Shown here: piece by piece, positions 35,801 through 41,988 of the stretch
Layout of the letters: every line of letters begins with the position of its first letter
Position numbering within the stretch: the stretch's first letter is position 1
Assembly: GCA_024710925.1 (NCBI GenBank)
Contig: JANJTW010000100.1
Location: 1 to 41,988, forward strand
Direction: 5' to 3'
Length of the DNA stretch: 41,988 bases
Source: Rhodocyclaceae bacterium
GTDB taxonomy: Bacteria > Pseudomonadota > Gammaproteobacteria > Burkholderiales > Rhodocyclaceae
Made by a program: the position numbers and the translations under genes
Notes under the pieces: generated by a model
Database searches by the model: none
What the model was told of the DNA's origin: nothing
Seen by the model: only the letters and a program-made list of their open reading frames with translations

Positions 35801-35803
35801 AAT
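35798..35803 (+). promoter_or_regulatory. -10 element of the carbonic anhydrase gene
   Basis: TAAAAT followed by CCCGCC, sharing bases with the stop of the upstream gene and 29 bp before the GTG start. It suggests the gene can be transcribed apart from metG. Confidence 0.5.
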
Positions 35804-35831
35804 CCCGCCATCATCCCGGGGGGAGTGGACC

Positions 35832-36899
35832 GTGGCGCACATCCATAGCAAACCGATCACGGAACGCATCGACTGGTTGTTCGACCGGGCCCGCGACTAC
35901 TCGGCACGATTCGCCAGCCCGGAAAACTGGCTGGCGCGCGAGCGCTACCTGGCGCAGCACCCGACGGCCATCGCCGTCCTCAAGTGCATGGACGGGCGCA
36001 TCAACATCCCGGTAGCGACGCAGACGCCGCTCGGCATCATCCAGCCCTTCCGCAACCTCGGCGGCATCTTCGACCTCGGCTGGCCGCACCTCGGCGAAGT
36101 GCTCGCCGGCTACGTGCAGCGCTGCATCCGCGAAGGCCGGCAGGTGCTGTTCGTCGTCACCTACCACTTCTCGCGCGGCAGCGCCCGGCGCGGCTGCGCC
36201 GGCTTCGGCTACGACACCGAGGCGGCGAAAGCGCATACGCTGCGCATCAAGGCGCAGATCGAATCGGTCTTCGGCCGCGGTCACGGCACGGTCTATCCGC
36301 TCGTCTGCGGCTTCGAGACCGACGAGGACGCGCTCTTGGTGCATGGCGCCGACGGCGCCGTGCTCGACCTGTCAATGCTGGCGCCGGACGACGGCGCCAG
36401 CCTGCCGCAGCGGCTGGCGGCGCTGCTGCCGGACATGCCCGAGCAGATCCGCGCCGACTTGTTGCCGCTGCTCGCCGGCAATTTGCGGCACATCGCCGAG
36501 GTGCGGCGGACGCAGCGGGAAACGGAGATCGAGCACCGCGAATGGATGATCTGCATCGGCCGCGGCTTCGACTTCCTGCACATGCCGAACCTGGCGCTGA
36601 TCGTCGGCCCCTACAGCCCGGATCTGACCGAGCCGGTGGCCAAAGCGGCCGGCATCATCGAGGCCAACATGCAGGCCGGACGGATTCCCGACGACGGCTT
36701 CCTCGTGCTCGCCTCGGTCCCCTACGAAGAGGTCGGCATGGACCGCGCCCGCGCCGGCCTGAAATCGCGCTTTCTCGCCGATTTTTCGGCCGCCGTCATC
36801 GCCGCCGGCCACCCCGCGCTGGCGCAGCGGATGCATGTGCGCACGGCGGTGCTCGACTGGCGTTCGCGGCGGCTCGAACAGCTCGGCGCGGACGGCTGA
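35832..36899 (+). CDS. Stand-alone carbonic anhydrase resembling carboxysome shell CsoSCA
   Basis: A 355-residue protein. KCMDGRINIP gives Cys52 with the Asp54/Arg56 dyad (C-x-D-x-R), and VTYHFSRGSARRGCAGFG gives His112 and Cys122. Cys-His-Cys with a 10-residue step from His to the last Cys is the CsoSCA arrangement; plant-type beta enzymes use H-x2-C. The N-terminal helix (about 8-45) is far shorter than in CsoSCA of carboxysomes (about 500 residues). The C-terminal part (about 175-355, ICIGRGFDFLHMPNLALIVG) may be the degenerate second lobe. No carboxysome gene is nearby. GGGGGAG precedes the GTG start. Catalysis is inferred from the ligands. Confidence 0.75.
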   Translation: MAHIHSKPITERIDWLFDRARDYSARFASPENWLARERYLAQHPTAIAVLKCMDGRINIPVATQTPLGIIQPFRNLGGIFDLGWPHLGEVLAGYVQRCIREGRQVLFVVTYHFSRGSARRGCAGFGYDTEAAKAHTLRIKAQIESVFGRGHGTVYPLVCGFETDEDALLVHGADGAVLDLSMLAPDDGASLPQRLAALLPDMPEQIRADLLPLLAGNLRHIAEVRRTQRETEIEHREWMICIGRGFDFLHMPNLALIVGPYSPDLTEPVAKAAGIIEANMQAGRIPDDGFLVLASVPYEEVGMDRARAGLKSRFLADFSAAVIAAGHPALAQRMHVRTAVLDWRSRRLEQLGADG

Positions 36900-36905
36900 C
36901 GCCGC

Positions 36906-37007
36906 TCAGTAGTAGCGATCCTCGTCGTCGTGCGCATCGCCGCGCCGGCGGCGGGACAGCATGGCGACGACGACGATCACCGCCGGCACGATTGTCGCAA
37001 GGAGCAT
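36906..37007 (-). CDS. Possible 33-residue single-helix membrane peptide
   Basis: ATG 37007 to TGA 36906-36908. One membrane helix (LLATIVPAVIVVVAML, residues 2-17) is followed by RRRRGDAHDDEDRYY, a positive-inside tail with an acidic end. Codon third positions are mostly G or C, as in real genes here. GGAGG lies about 20 bases upstream, better placed for an in-frame CTG than for this ATG. It converges on the carbonic anhydrase gene. I know no family. Confidence 0.4.
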   Translation of the reverse strand: MLLATIVPAVIVVVAMLSRRRRGDAHDDEDRYY

Positions 37008-37061
37008 CAGATCGAGACCCAGGGCGAACCTCCGCCGTTATGCCGCAGCCGGGCGGCCGGG

Positions 37062-37088
37062 AAAAAAACGCCCCGCCGGAGCGGGGCG
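37062..37088 (-). terminator. Rho-independent terminator (minus strand)
   Basis: An 8-bp perfect stem CGCCCCGC (37069-37076) / GCGGGGCG (37081-37088), then seven A on the plus strand at 37062-37068, which is T7 on the minus strand. It can only end leftward transcripts, that is the predicted small RNA or read-through from the antiporter operon. Confidence 0.88.
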
Positions 37089-37172
37089 CAATGACCTGTT
37101 GCCCATGCAACGTCGCAAGGCTACGCGCCTGCCGGCCGACAGATCGGGTTCGTACGCAACAACACCAAAACA
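37062..37172 (-). ncRNA. Predicted small RNA of about 110 nt
   Basis: A minus-strand unit with its own promoter (TTGCAG at 37201-37206, 16-bp spacer, TAGAAT at 37179-37184) and a strong intrinsic terminator (37062-37088). Within it, GTTGC (37098-37102) pairs with GCAAC (37107-37111), and CCGA (37136-37139) pairs with TCGG (37144-37147). It holds no convincing reading frame or ribosome site. I do not recognise an Rfam family. Expression is a prediction from signals only. Confidence 0.5.
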
Positions 37173-37178
37173 ACGCCT

Positions 37179-37235
37179 ATTCTATTGAATATGCGTTGAA
37201 CTGCAATTTGAATTTGGTGAACATCGAATTATAAT
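37179..37235. promoter_or_regulatory. Divergent promoters with phased TTGAA repeats
   Basis: Plus promoter for the RHH gene: TTGAAT (37208-37213), 16 bp, TATAAT (37230-37235). Minus promoter for the small RNA: TTGCAG (37206-37201), 16 bp, TAGAAT (37184-37179). Across them lie TTGAA at 37185, 37196 and 37208 and GTGAA at 37217, spaced 11, 12 and 9 bp, close to a helical turn. These could be operator repeats for the RHH protein. Confidence 0.6.
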
Positions 37236-37313
37236 AAAACCAAACCCCCAGCCCCGCCGCGCAGGCCGCGCCCCCAGCTGCCCGCGCGCAGGCCGACACG
37301 AGGAAATCGCCGC

Positions 37314-37520
37314 ATGGAAAACCGCACCGCCAGACTGACCATCCTGATCGACCCGCGCAAGAAAAAGATCTTCGAGGACATCTGTGCCGCACACGACCTG
37401 ACCCCATCGCAGGTCGTACGCAAGCTGATCCGCCAGTACATCGTCGACAACGCCGACGGACGCGAACTGCCGGACTGGCTGACCGCGCGCAACGCACGCA
37501 ACGACGGCGACGCCGCCTGA
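37314..37520 (+). CDS. Small ribbon-helix-helix DNA-binding protein
   Basis: A 68-residue protein. RLTILIDPRKKKIFEDI (8-24) supplies the DNA-contacting beta strand and first helix, and TPSQVVRKLIRQYI (30-43) the second helix of a CopG/Arc-like fold. The tail (44-68) is polar and Asn/Arg/Asp-rich. GAGGAAA precedes ATG 37314. A strong promoter lies about 80 bp upstream. There is no toxin gene beside it: the next gene is convergent and encodes a NuoM-like protein 6 bp away. Its target may be the repeats in its own promoter; antitoxin or copy-control roles lack support. Confidence 0.82.
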   Translation: MENRTARLTILIDPRKKKIFEDICAAHDLTPSQVVRKLIRQYIVDNADGRELPDWLTARNARNDGDAA

Positions 37521-37526
37521 CCCGCG

Positions 37527-38993
37527 TCAGGACAGGCGCGCCACCCAGGCGACCGCGGCCGGCTCGATGACCTCCAGCAAACGGCCGGGCCACACCCCGA
37601 AGCCGACGATCAGCGCGGCGAACAGCATCGCCACCGCGAACTCCCGCCGCGTCAGATCGGCCGCTCCGCCCGCCGGCCCGGCCGGCGGCGGGCCGAAGAA
37701 GGCAGCGCGATAGGGGGCGAGGAAGGCCGCCGCCCCGACCACCATCCCGAACAGCGCGGCCAGCGCCGCGCCGGCATGCACCGGCAGCGCCGCGACGACG
37801 ATCAGGAATTCGGCCGGGAAGCCGACCGTTCCCGGCAGACCGATGCCGGCCAGCCCGAACAGCAGGAAGCAGCCGGCCAGCCGCGGCAGCCGCCGACGCA
37901 GGCCCGACAGCGCCGCCAGGTCGCAGCTGCCGAGGCGCCGCTGCAGGCTGCCGAGCAGCAGGAAGCCGCCGCCCGTCACCAGCGACAGCGCGAGCAGCAG
38001 CAGCACCGCCCCCTGCACGCCGGCGACCGAGAACGACGCCAGGCCGAGCACCGCCAGCCCGACATGCGAGACGCCGCCGTAGGCCAGCACGCCGCGCAGG
38101 TTGCTCTGCGCCAGCGCCGCCACCGCGCCGTAGAGGATCGCCAGCGTGCCAAGGCCGGCGAGCAGCCAGTGCAGCTCGCGCGCAACCAGCGGCGACAGCG
38201 GCAGCGCCAGCCGCAGCAGCCCGTAGGCGCCGAGCTTGAGGCCGACGAGCAGCGCCGTCACCGTCGCCGGCGCTCCCAGCGCCAGCGACGGCAGCCAGGT
38301 ATGCAGCGGCACGAACGGCACCTTGACGCCGAAGCCGGCGAGGAAGAGCAGGAAGACCGCCAGCTGCACGCCGTAGGGCAGCGCCGCCGCATCTGCGGCG
38401 AGCAGCGCCGGCAGGTCGAAGCCGAGGCCGCTGCGGGCGGCGAGCAGGAGCAGCGCGAAGAGCAGCGGCACGCCGCCGGCGAGCATGATCAGGACGTAGC
38501 GCTGCGCCGCCGCGCGGCCGGCCTCGCCCAGCCCCCACAGCCCGATCAGGAAATAGAGCGGCAGCAGCGTCAGCTCCCAGAAAACGAAGAAGAGCAGCGT
38601 GTCGAGCGCGCAGAAGACGCCGAGCGTGGCGCCCTCGAGCAGCAGCAACAGTCCGTAGTAGAGGCCGGGCGCAGGCCGCGGCGCCCGCGTGCCGGCAATG
38701 ATGGCGGCGGCGAAGAGCAGCGCCGTCGCCGGCAGGAAAAAGAGCGACAGCCCGTCGACACCGACGTGGTAATGCACGTCGAGGCCGGGAATCCACAGGC
38801 GCTTGTCGACCAGCTGGAAGCCGCCGTACGCCGGGTCGAACAAGGCCACCGCGGCGAGCGACGCCGCCAGCGTGGCGAGGGCGGCGACGAGCGCGACGCC
38901 GCGTGCGCCGTCGCGGCGGGCGAGCGCCAGGCAGGCGACGGCGCCGGCAAAGGGCAACGCCAGCAACAGCGAGAGCGGCGGGAGCGATGCCAT
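37527..38993 (-). CDS. NuoM-type proton-channel subunit (canonical)
   Basis: A 488-residue, about 14-helix membrane protein of the complex I / Mrp antiporter family. The TM5 glutamate is in LLFFVFWELTLLPLYFL, the TM7 lysine in GFGVKVPFVPLHTWLPS, and NLRGVLAYGGVSHVG and GLPGTVGFPAEFLI are typical NuoM blocks. Both key charged residues are present, so it should translocate protons. It starts 3 bp after the stop of the second subunit gene (ATG 38993; upstream stop 38996-38998) and is the last gene of the operon. No complex I peripheral-arm gene is in view, so it is not named nuoM. Confidence 0.85.
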   Translation of the reverse strand: MASLPPLSLLLALPFAGAVACLALARRDGARGVALVAALATLAASLAAVALFDPAYGGFQLVDKRLWIPGLDVHYHVGVDGLSLFFLPATALLFAAAIIAGTRAPRPAPGLYYGLLLLLEGATLGVFCALDTLLFFVFWELTLLPLYFLIGLWGLGEAGRAAAQRYVLIMLAGGVPLLFALLLLAARSGLGFDLPALLAADAAALPYGVQLAVFLLFLAGFGVKVPFVPLHTWLPSLALGAPATVTALLVGLKLGAYGLLRLALPLSPLVARELHWLLAGLGTLAILYGAVAALAQSNLRGVLAYGGVSHVGLAVLGLASFSVAGVQGAVLLLLALSLVTGGGFLLLGSLQRRLGSCDLAALSGLRRRLPRLAGCFLLFGLAGIGLPGTVGFPAEFLIVVAALPVHAGAALAALFGMVVGAAAFLAPYRAAFFGPPPAGPAGGAADLTRREFAVAMLFAALIVGFGVWPGRLLEVIEPAAVAWVARLS

Positions 38994-38995
38994 AG

Positions 38996-40510
38996 TCAGC
39001 CTCCCGCGCCGAAACGTGCCGCGGCCGCTCGCGTCGCCGCCTCGGTCAGGTGCAGCCAGGGTTCGGGCAGGAAGCCGGCGGCCAGCAGCACGCACAGCGT
39101 CAGCCCGCCGAGCAGGTACTCCATCGGCCGCACGCGCTCCACCGCCGCCGCGCCGCCACCGCCCGGCGGCGGCGCCAGGAAGGCACGCTGGAAGGCCCAC
39201 AGCAGGAAGCCGGCGGCGGCGACGTTGCCGAGCGCGGCGGCCACCGTCGGCAGCGCGCCGAAGCGCTCGATGGCCGCTTCCAGCACCAGGTGCGCGGCGT
39301 CGAAGCCGGGCGTGCCGGGCATGCCGACGATGGCGAAGCCGCCGATCAGGAAGGCGATGGCGATGAACGGGATGCGCTCGAACAGGCCGCCCAGTTCGGC
39401 CAGTTCGGCGGTGCGCGTGCGCTTGAAGACGAAGGCGACCATCAACAGCAGCACGGTCACCGCGAAGCCGAAATTCACCGCCAGCAGCAGCGCCCCTTGC
39501 ACGCCGAGCGGATGCAGCGTGAACAGGCCGATGACGATCAGGCTGGTGTGGCTGACCACGGCGAAGGCGAGCAGCCGGCGCAGGTTGGTCTGCAGCAGCG
39601 CCAGCGCCGCCGCGAAGAAGACGCCGCAGCCGGCGAAGGCGACGACGTACGGCTGCCAGTCGAGCACGGCGTCGGGGGTCAGCGGCAGGACGAAGCGCAG
39701 CATGCCGTAGATGCCGACCTTGATGCCGAGCAGCAGCGTCGGTGCGATGGCAATGGTGCCGTGCTGCGCCATGTCCGGCAGCCAGCCATGCAGCGGGAAC
39801 AGCGGCGTGCGCACGGCCAGTCCGTAGAAGAGCAGGAAGAAGGCCGCCGACTGGAACTTGCCGAGCGGCGGCGTCAGCGCCAGGTCGAACAGGTCGAAGC
39901 GCCACAGGCCGCCGGTGGCGTCGGCATGCCCCCAGCCGACGACGAGCACGCCGCCGGCGAAGAGCAGCCAGCCGAAGCCCTGATATTGCAGGAAGCGCGA
40001 GAAGGCGAGGTCGCCGGCGTCGCCGGCCGCCCAGACGCGCAGCAGGTAGGCGACCAGCGCCAGCTCGAAGGCCGACGCGGCGGCGAACCAGAGCAGGTTC
40101 AAGGTGACCAGCATGCTCATCAGCGCCGCCTGCGCGAGCAGCACGACGACGAGCAGCGAGGCGTGCCGCATCCTCTCGCGCGCCGGTTCGTAGAGCGACA
40201 GCAGCAGGCCGATCAGCGCCGTCACCAGCACGAAGAGCGCGGTCACGCCGTCGGCGCCGGCGTGGTAGAGCAGCCCGTCGATGCGCTCGGCGTACTGCAG
40301 CGCCGGCGAGGCGGCGTCGAGGCCGCGGTAGAGCAGCACGGCCAGCGCCAGCTCGCCGAGGAAGACGCCGCGCGCCAGCGCCACCGCCCACGGCCGCCGG
40401 CGCAGGACCTGCAGCAGGCCGGCGCCGGCCAGCGGCAGCAGTTGCAGCAGCGCGAGCAGCGGCAGCGCGGCATGCCGGCTCCAGTGCAGTTCGTCGAAGA
40501 GGATCGGCAT
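38996..40510 (-). CDS. NuoM-like proton-channel subunit with altered TM7 site
   Basis: A 504-residue, about 14-helix protein of the NuoM/MrpD family: HAGADGVTALFVLVTALIG (about 85-103), the TM5 Glu in ASAFELALVAYLL, and PLFPLHGWLPDMAQ (family P-x-H-x-WLPDA). The TM7 lysine, seen as VK(V/M)P in canonical NuoM, is here an arginine (LAVRTPLFPLHG). GGFAIVGMPGTPGFDAAHLV keeps the TM12 glycine-proline core. ATG 40510 overlaps the stop of the NuoL-like gene (ATGA), so the operon is translationally coupled. Whether Arg supports proton transfer is open. Confidence 0.8.
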   Translation of the reverse strand: MPILFDELHWSRHAALPLLALLQLLPLAGAGLLQVLRRRPWAVALARGVFLGELALAVLLYRGLDAASPALQYAERIDGLLYHAGADGVTALFVLVTALIGLLLSLYEPARERMRHASLLVVVLLAQAALMSMLVTLNLLWFAAASAFELALVAYLLRVWAAGDAGDLAFSRFLQYQGFGWLLFAGGVLVVGWGHADATGGLWRFDLFDLALTPPLGKFQSAAFFLLFYGLAVRTPLFPLHGWLPDMAQHGTIAIAPTLLLGIKVGIYGMLRFVLPLTPDAVLDWQPYVVAFAGCGVFFAAALALLQTNLRRLLAFAVVSHTSLIVIGLFTLHPLGVQGALLLAVNFGFAVTVLLLMVAFVFKRTRTAELAELGGLFERIPFIAIAFLIGGFAIVGMPGTPGFDAAHLVLEAAIERFGALPTVAAALGNVAAAGFLLWAFQRAFLAPPPGGGGAAAVERVRPMEYLLGGLTLCVLLAAGFLPEPWLHLTEAATRAAAARFGAGG

Positions 40511-41988
40511 CACAGGATCACCACGAAGGTCGCCATGACCATCAGCATCAGGTAGCGCGGCTGTTCGAGCAGCGCCTCGATGCGCTTCAGCACGTCGCCG
40601 ACGCGCCCGGCGAGGCGCTGCGCGCCGCCGCCTCCGCCCTGCAGCACCAGGTGCGTCTCGAAGCGCTGCAACGCCTCGGCGAGCTGCGCCAGCGCACGCC
40701 CGGCGAGGCCGGCGGCGGCCGGCCCGCCGTCGCCGCCCGGGCGGCCGACCAGCCGTTCGATGACCCGTTCGTCGAGCGCACGCACATCGCGCCCGAGCGC
40801 CAGCGTCGGCCGCACGAGCAGCGCCCGCGCCAGCGCGTCGAGCCAGAAGCGCTGCAGCGCGGCGGTGTACAGCGACGCGCTGGCGGCCAGCGACGCCGGC
40901 AGCGCCGCCGGCCGCGGCGCCAGCGTCAGGTAGGACGGCGCGAGCAGGAACTGGTAGGCGCGCCACAGCGCATGCAGCGCCAGATGCCAGGCGGCGAGCG
41001 TCGTCCAGCCGAGGCCGCAGGCGAGCACCATCAGCCCGACCTGGCTCACCGTCGCGAAGGCCAGCGCCGTCTTCACGTCGCTCGCCGCGCGTCCGCACAG
41101 CCAGGCGTAGACCGTCGTCGCCGCGCCGGCCAGCGCCACCGCCGCCGCCATGTCCGGCACCTGCTGCACGAGCGGATTGCAGCGGATCAGCAGGAAGACG
41201 CCGGCGTGCACCAGCAGCGAACCGTAGAACGCCGCCGACGACGGCGTCGGCCCTTCGAGCGCGCGCGCCAGCCACGGCGTAAACGGCAGCTGCGCCGACT
41301 TCGCCAGCGCGGCGACGACGAGGCCGAGCGCAAGCATGCGCGCCTTCACCGTTTCCGGCACGTCGCCGCCGGCCAGCACCGGCCAGTCGGCGGTGCCGAG
41401 CCACCAGTAGGCGAGCCCGATGGCGAGCAGGAAGCCGGCGTCGCCAACACGGTTGGCAAGAAAGGCGAAGAGCGCGTTGCCGGTCGCCTGCGGCCGTTCG
41501 TCGGCGAAACCGATCAGCAGCCACGAGGCGAAGCCGCACAGCTCCCAGCCGGCGAAGGCAAGCACGGCGTTGCCGGCGAGGACGACGAGCAGCAGCCCGC
41601 CGACCAGCAGGTTCATGCCGAGGAAGAAGCGGTGGAAACCGGGCTCGCGGTGCAGGTAGTGGGTCGAGAATGCCAGGGACGTCCAGCCGACGAAGGCGAC
41701 CAGCGCGCCGATGCCGAGCGCCGGCAGGTCGAGCAGGAAGGAGATCGGCACGGCGACGCCGGGCGCGGCGAACCATTCGCCGAACGTCAGCTGGCCGGGC
41801 GCGCCAGCGGCCAGCGCGGCGGCGCCGAGCGCGAGCAGCAGCGCCAGCGGGCCGAGCGCGCCGGCACGGGCGACGGCGGCAGTCGGCCGCTCGCCGTCGT
41901 CGTCCTGCGCGAAAGGCAGGCGCAGCGCGACGAACAGCGCAGCGGCGAGCGGCAGGGCCGGCGCCAGCCAGACGAGCCGGGCCCAGGC
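40510..41988 (-). CDS. NuoL/DabB-type proton-channel subunit, N-terminus cut by window edge
   Basis: At least 491 residues; the frame stays open to the window edge, reading RLVWLAPALPLAAALFVALR, a typical NuoL first helix, so the start is only just outside. TM5 Glu is in VLAFAGWELCGFASWLLIGF and the TM7 Lys in LAKSAQLPFTPWLARALEGP. After about TM10 it departs from NuoL: HAFFKA reads HALWRA and no GFFSKDE block is seen; an amphipathic stretch like the lateral helix follows, then a last TM (YLMLMVMATFVVIL). A GTG at 41751 is a poor internal start. DabB, the partner of DabA in CO2 uptake, is a NuoL relative; a DabA gene would lie outside. Confidence 0.8.
   Translation of the reverse strand, partial: AWARLVWLAPALPLAAALFVALRLPFAQDDDGERPTAAVARAGALGPLALLLALGAAALAAGAPGQLTFGEWFAAPGVAVPISFLLDLPALGIGALVAFVGWTSLAFSTHYLHREPGFHRFFLGMNLLVGGLLLVVLAGNAVLAFAGWELCGFASWLLIGFADERPQATGNALFAFLANRVGDAGFLLAIGLAYWWLGTADWPVLAGGDVPETVKARMLALGLVVAALAKSAQLPFTPWLARALEGPTPSSAAFYGSLLVHAGVFLLIRCNPLVQQVPDMAAAVALAGAATTVYAWLCGRAASDVKTALAFATVSQVGLMVLACGLGWTTLAAWHLALHALWRAYQFLLAPSYLTLAPRPAALPASLAASASLYTAALQRFWLDALARALLVRPTLALGRDVRALDERVIERLVGRPGGDGGPAAAGLAGRALAQLAEALQRFETHLVLQGGGGGAQRLAGRVGDVLKRIEALLEQPRYLMLMVMATFVVIL

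Larger units (their letters stand above)
36900..37313. other. 414-bp AT-richer intergenic island between carbonic anhydrase and RHH gene
   Basis: It contains a possible 33-codon ORF on the minus strand (36906-37007), a minus-strand terminator (37062-37088), a predicted minus-strand small RNA (37062-37172), divergent promoters with TTGAA repeats (37179-37235) and the GC-rich leader of the RHH gene (37236-37313). The base composition of 37145-37250 is clearly AT-richer than anything else in the window. Confidence 0.75.

Noticed and set aside
35832-36899. Carboxysome locus
   Set aside because: Only the anhydrase-like gene is present; no shell protein, CsoS2 or RuBisCO gene is in the window.
37069-37160. 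Plus-strand segment with GTCGCAAGGCTACG and a preceding stem, resembling a c-di-GMP-I (GEMM) riboswitch
   Set aside because: The conserved GACGCAAAGCC and CAAACC blocks do not match closely, the second stem is missing, and no plus-strand platform or gene is near. Promoter and terminator signals fit the minus strand.
37314-37520. RHH protein as antitoxin of a toxin-antitoxin pair
   Set aside because: No small toxin gene is adjacent; the neighbours are a convergent channel gene and an intergenic island.
41749-41751. GTG 41751 as start of the NuoL-like gene
   Set aside because: The frame upstream encodes a typical NuoL first helix to the window edge, so the gene starts outside.
37527-41776. 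Two very long minus-strand open frames (37527-40391 and 38996-41776) read as single large proteins
   Set aside because: Only the 3' part of each resembles a protein family. The rest is Ala/Arg-rich off-frame translation of the adjacent subunit gene. The true starts are 38993 and 40510.
37527-41988. Respiratory complex I operon
   Set aside because: There are two NuoM-like subunits, the NuoL-like protein is divergent, and no NuoA-K or N gene is seen. It cannot be fully excluded because the operon runs past the window.

Overview
The window is a GC-rich stretch of bacterial chromosome that looks like a betaproteobacterium of the Rhodocyclales (Azospira, Dechloromonas or Thauera type). This is inferred from three things. 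The glycolysis/purine order pgk-pyk-fba-purC is kept. The envelope order lptD-surA-pdxA-ksgA lies divergent from amgK-murU. The -10 element TA(G/A/T)AAT followed by a CGCC-like block recurs before most operons. I see no rRNA, tRNA, CRISPR array, insertion sequence or prophage.

Layout. 1-12850: pgk (3' end), a TetR regulator with an alpha/beta hydrolase, pyk, a PAS-GGDEF sensor, a cobalamin riboswitch with bluB, a soluble histidine kinase and a receiver-TPR protein, fba, a DUF3422 protein and purC. The ancestral glycolytic cluster is thus split by signalling and cofactor genes. 13011-18280: a DUF2189 membrane protein, oligopeptidase prlC, a DUF4124-glutaredoxin protein, xthA, a Crp/Fnr regulator, and a DUF2892 membrane protein with a good Crp/Fnr-type operator. 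18357-24720 (minus): ksgA, pdxA, surA, lptD. 24813-29058 (plus): amgK, murU, pepP, a ubiH-like monooxygenase. 29066-33298 (minus): an Orn/Lys/Arg decarboxylase, dcd, apbC. 33435-36899 (plus): metG, a two-TM protein and a stand-alone carbonic anhydrase that resembles the carboxysome shell enzyme CsoSCA. 36900-37313 is an AT-richer regulatory island. 37314-37520 is a small ribbon-helix-helix regulator. 37527-41988 (minus) is a tightly overlapping operon of three NuoL/NuoM-type proton-channel proteins, cut by the window edge.

The most interesting part is 35.8-42 kb. A CsoSCA-like carbonic anhydrase sits without any carboxysome gene in view, about 600 bp from a NuoL-NuoM-NuoM antiporter set of the class that drives DAB-type inorganic-carbon uptake. 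Between them lie a ribbon-helix-helix gene and a predicted small RNA of about 110 nt, with divergent promoters that share phased TTGAA repeats. A link to CO2/bicarbonate or proton handling is inference. The gene immediately upstream of the NuoL-like gene, where a DabA partner would be expected, is outside the window.

Other points: a TetR operator between -35 and -10 of a probably leaderless gene, with a near-identical copy inside the next gene; a bluB riboswitch with a visible anti-Shine-Dalgarno; an LptD with a ~230-residue Pro/Ala-rich N-terminal insert; face-to-face overlapping promoters between lptD and amgK; and two tiny ORFs that exactly bridge neighbouring genes.
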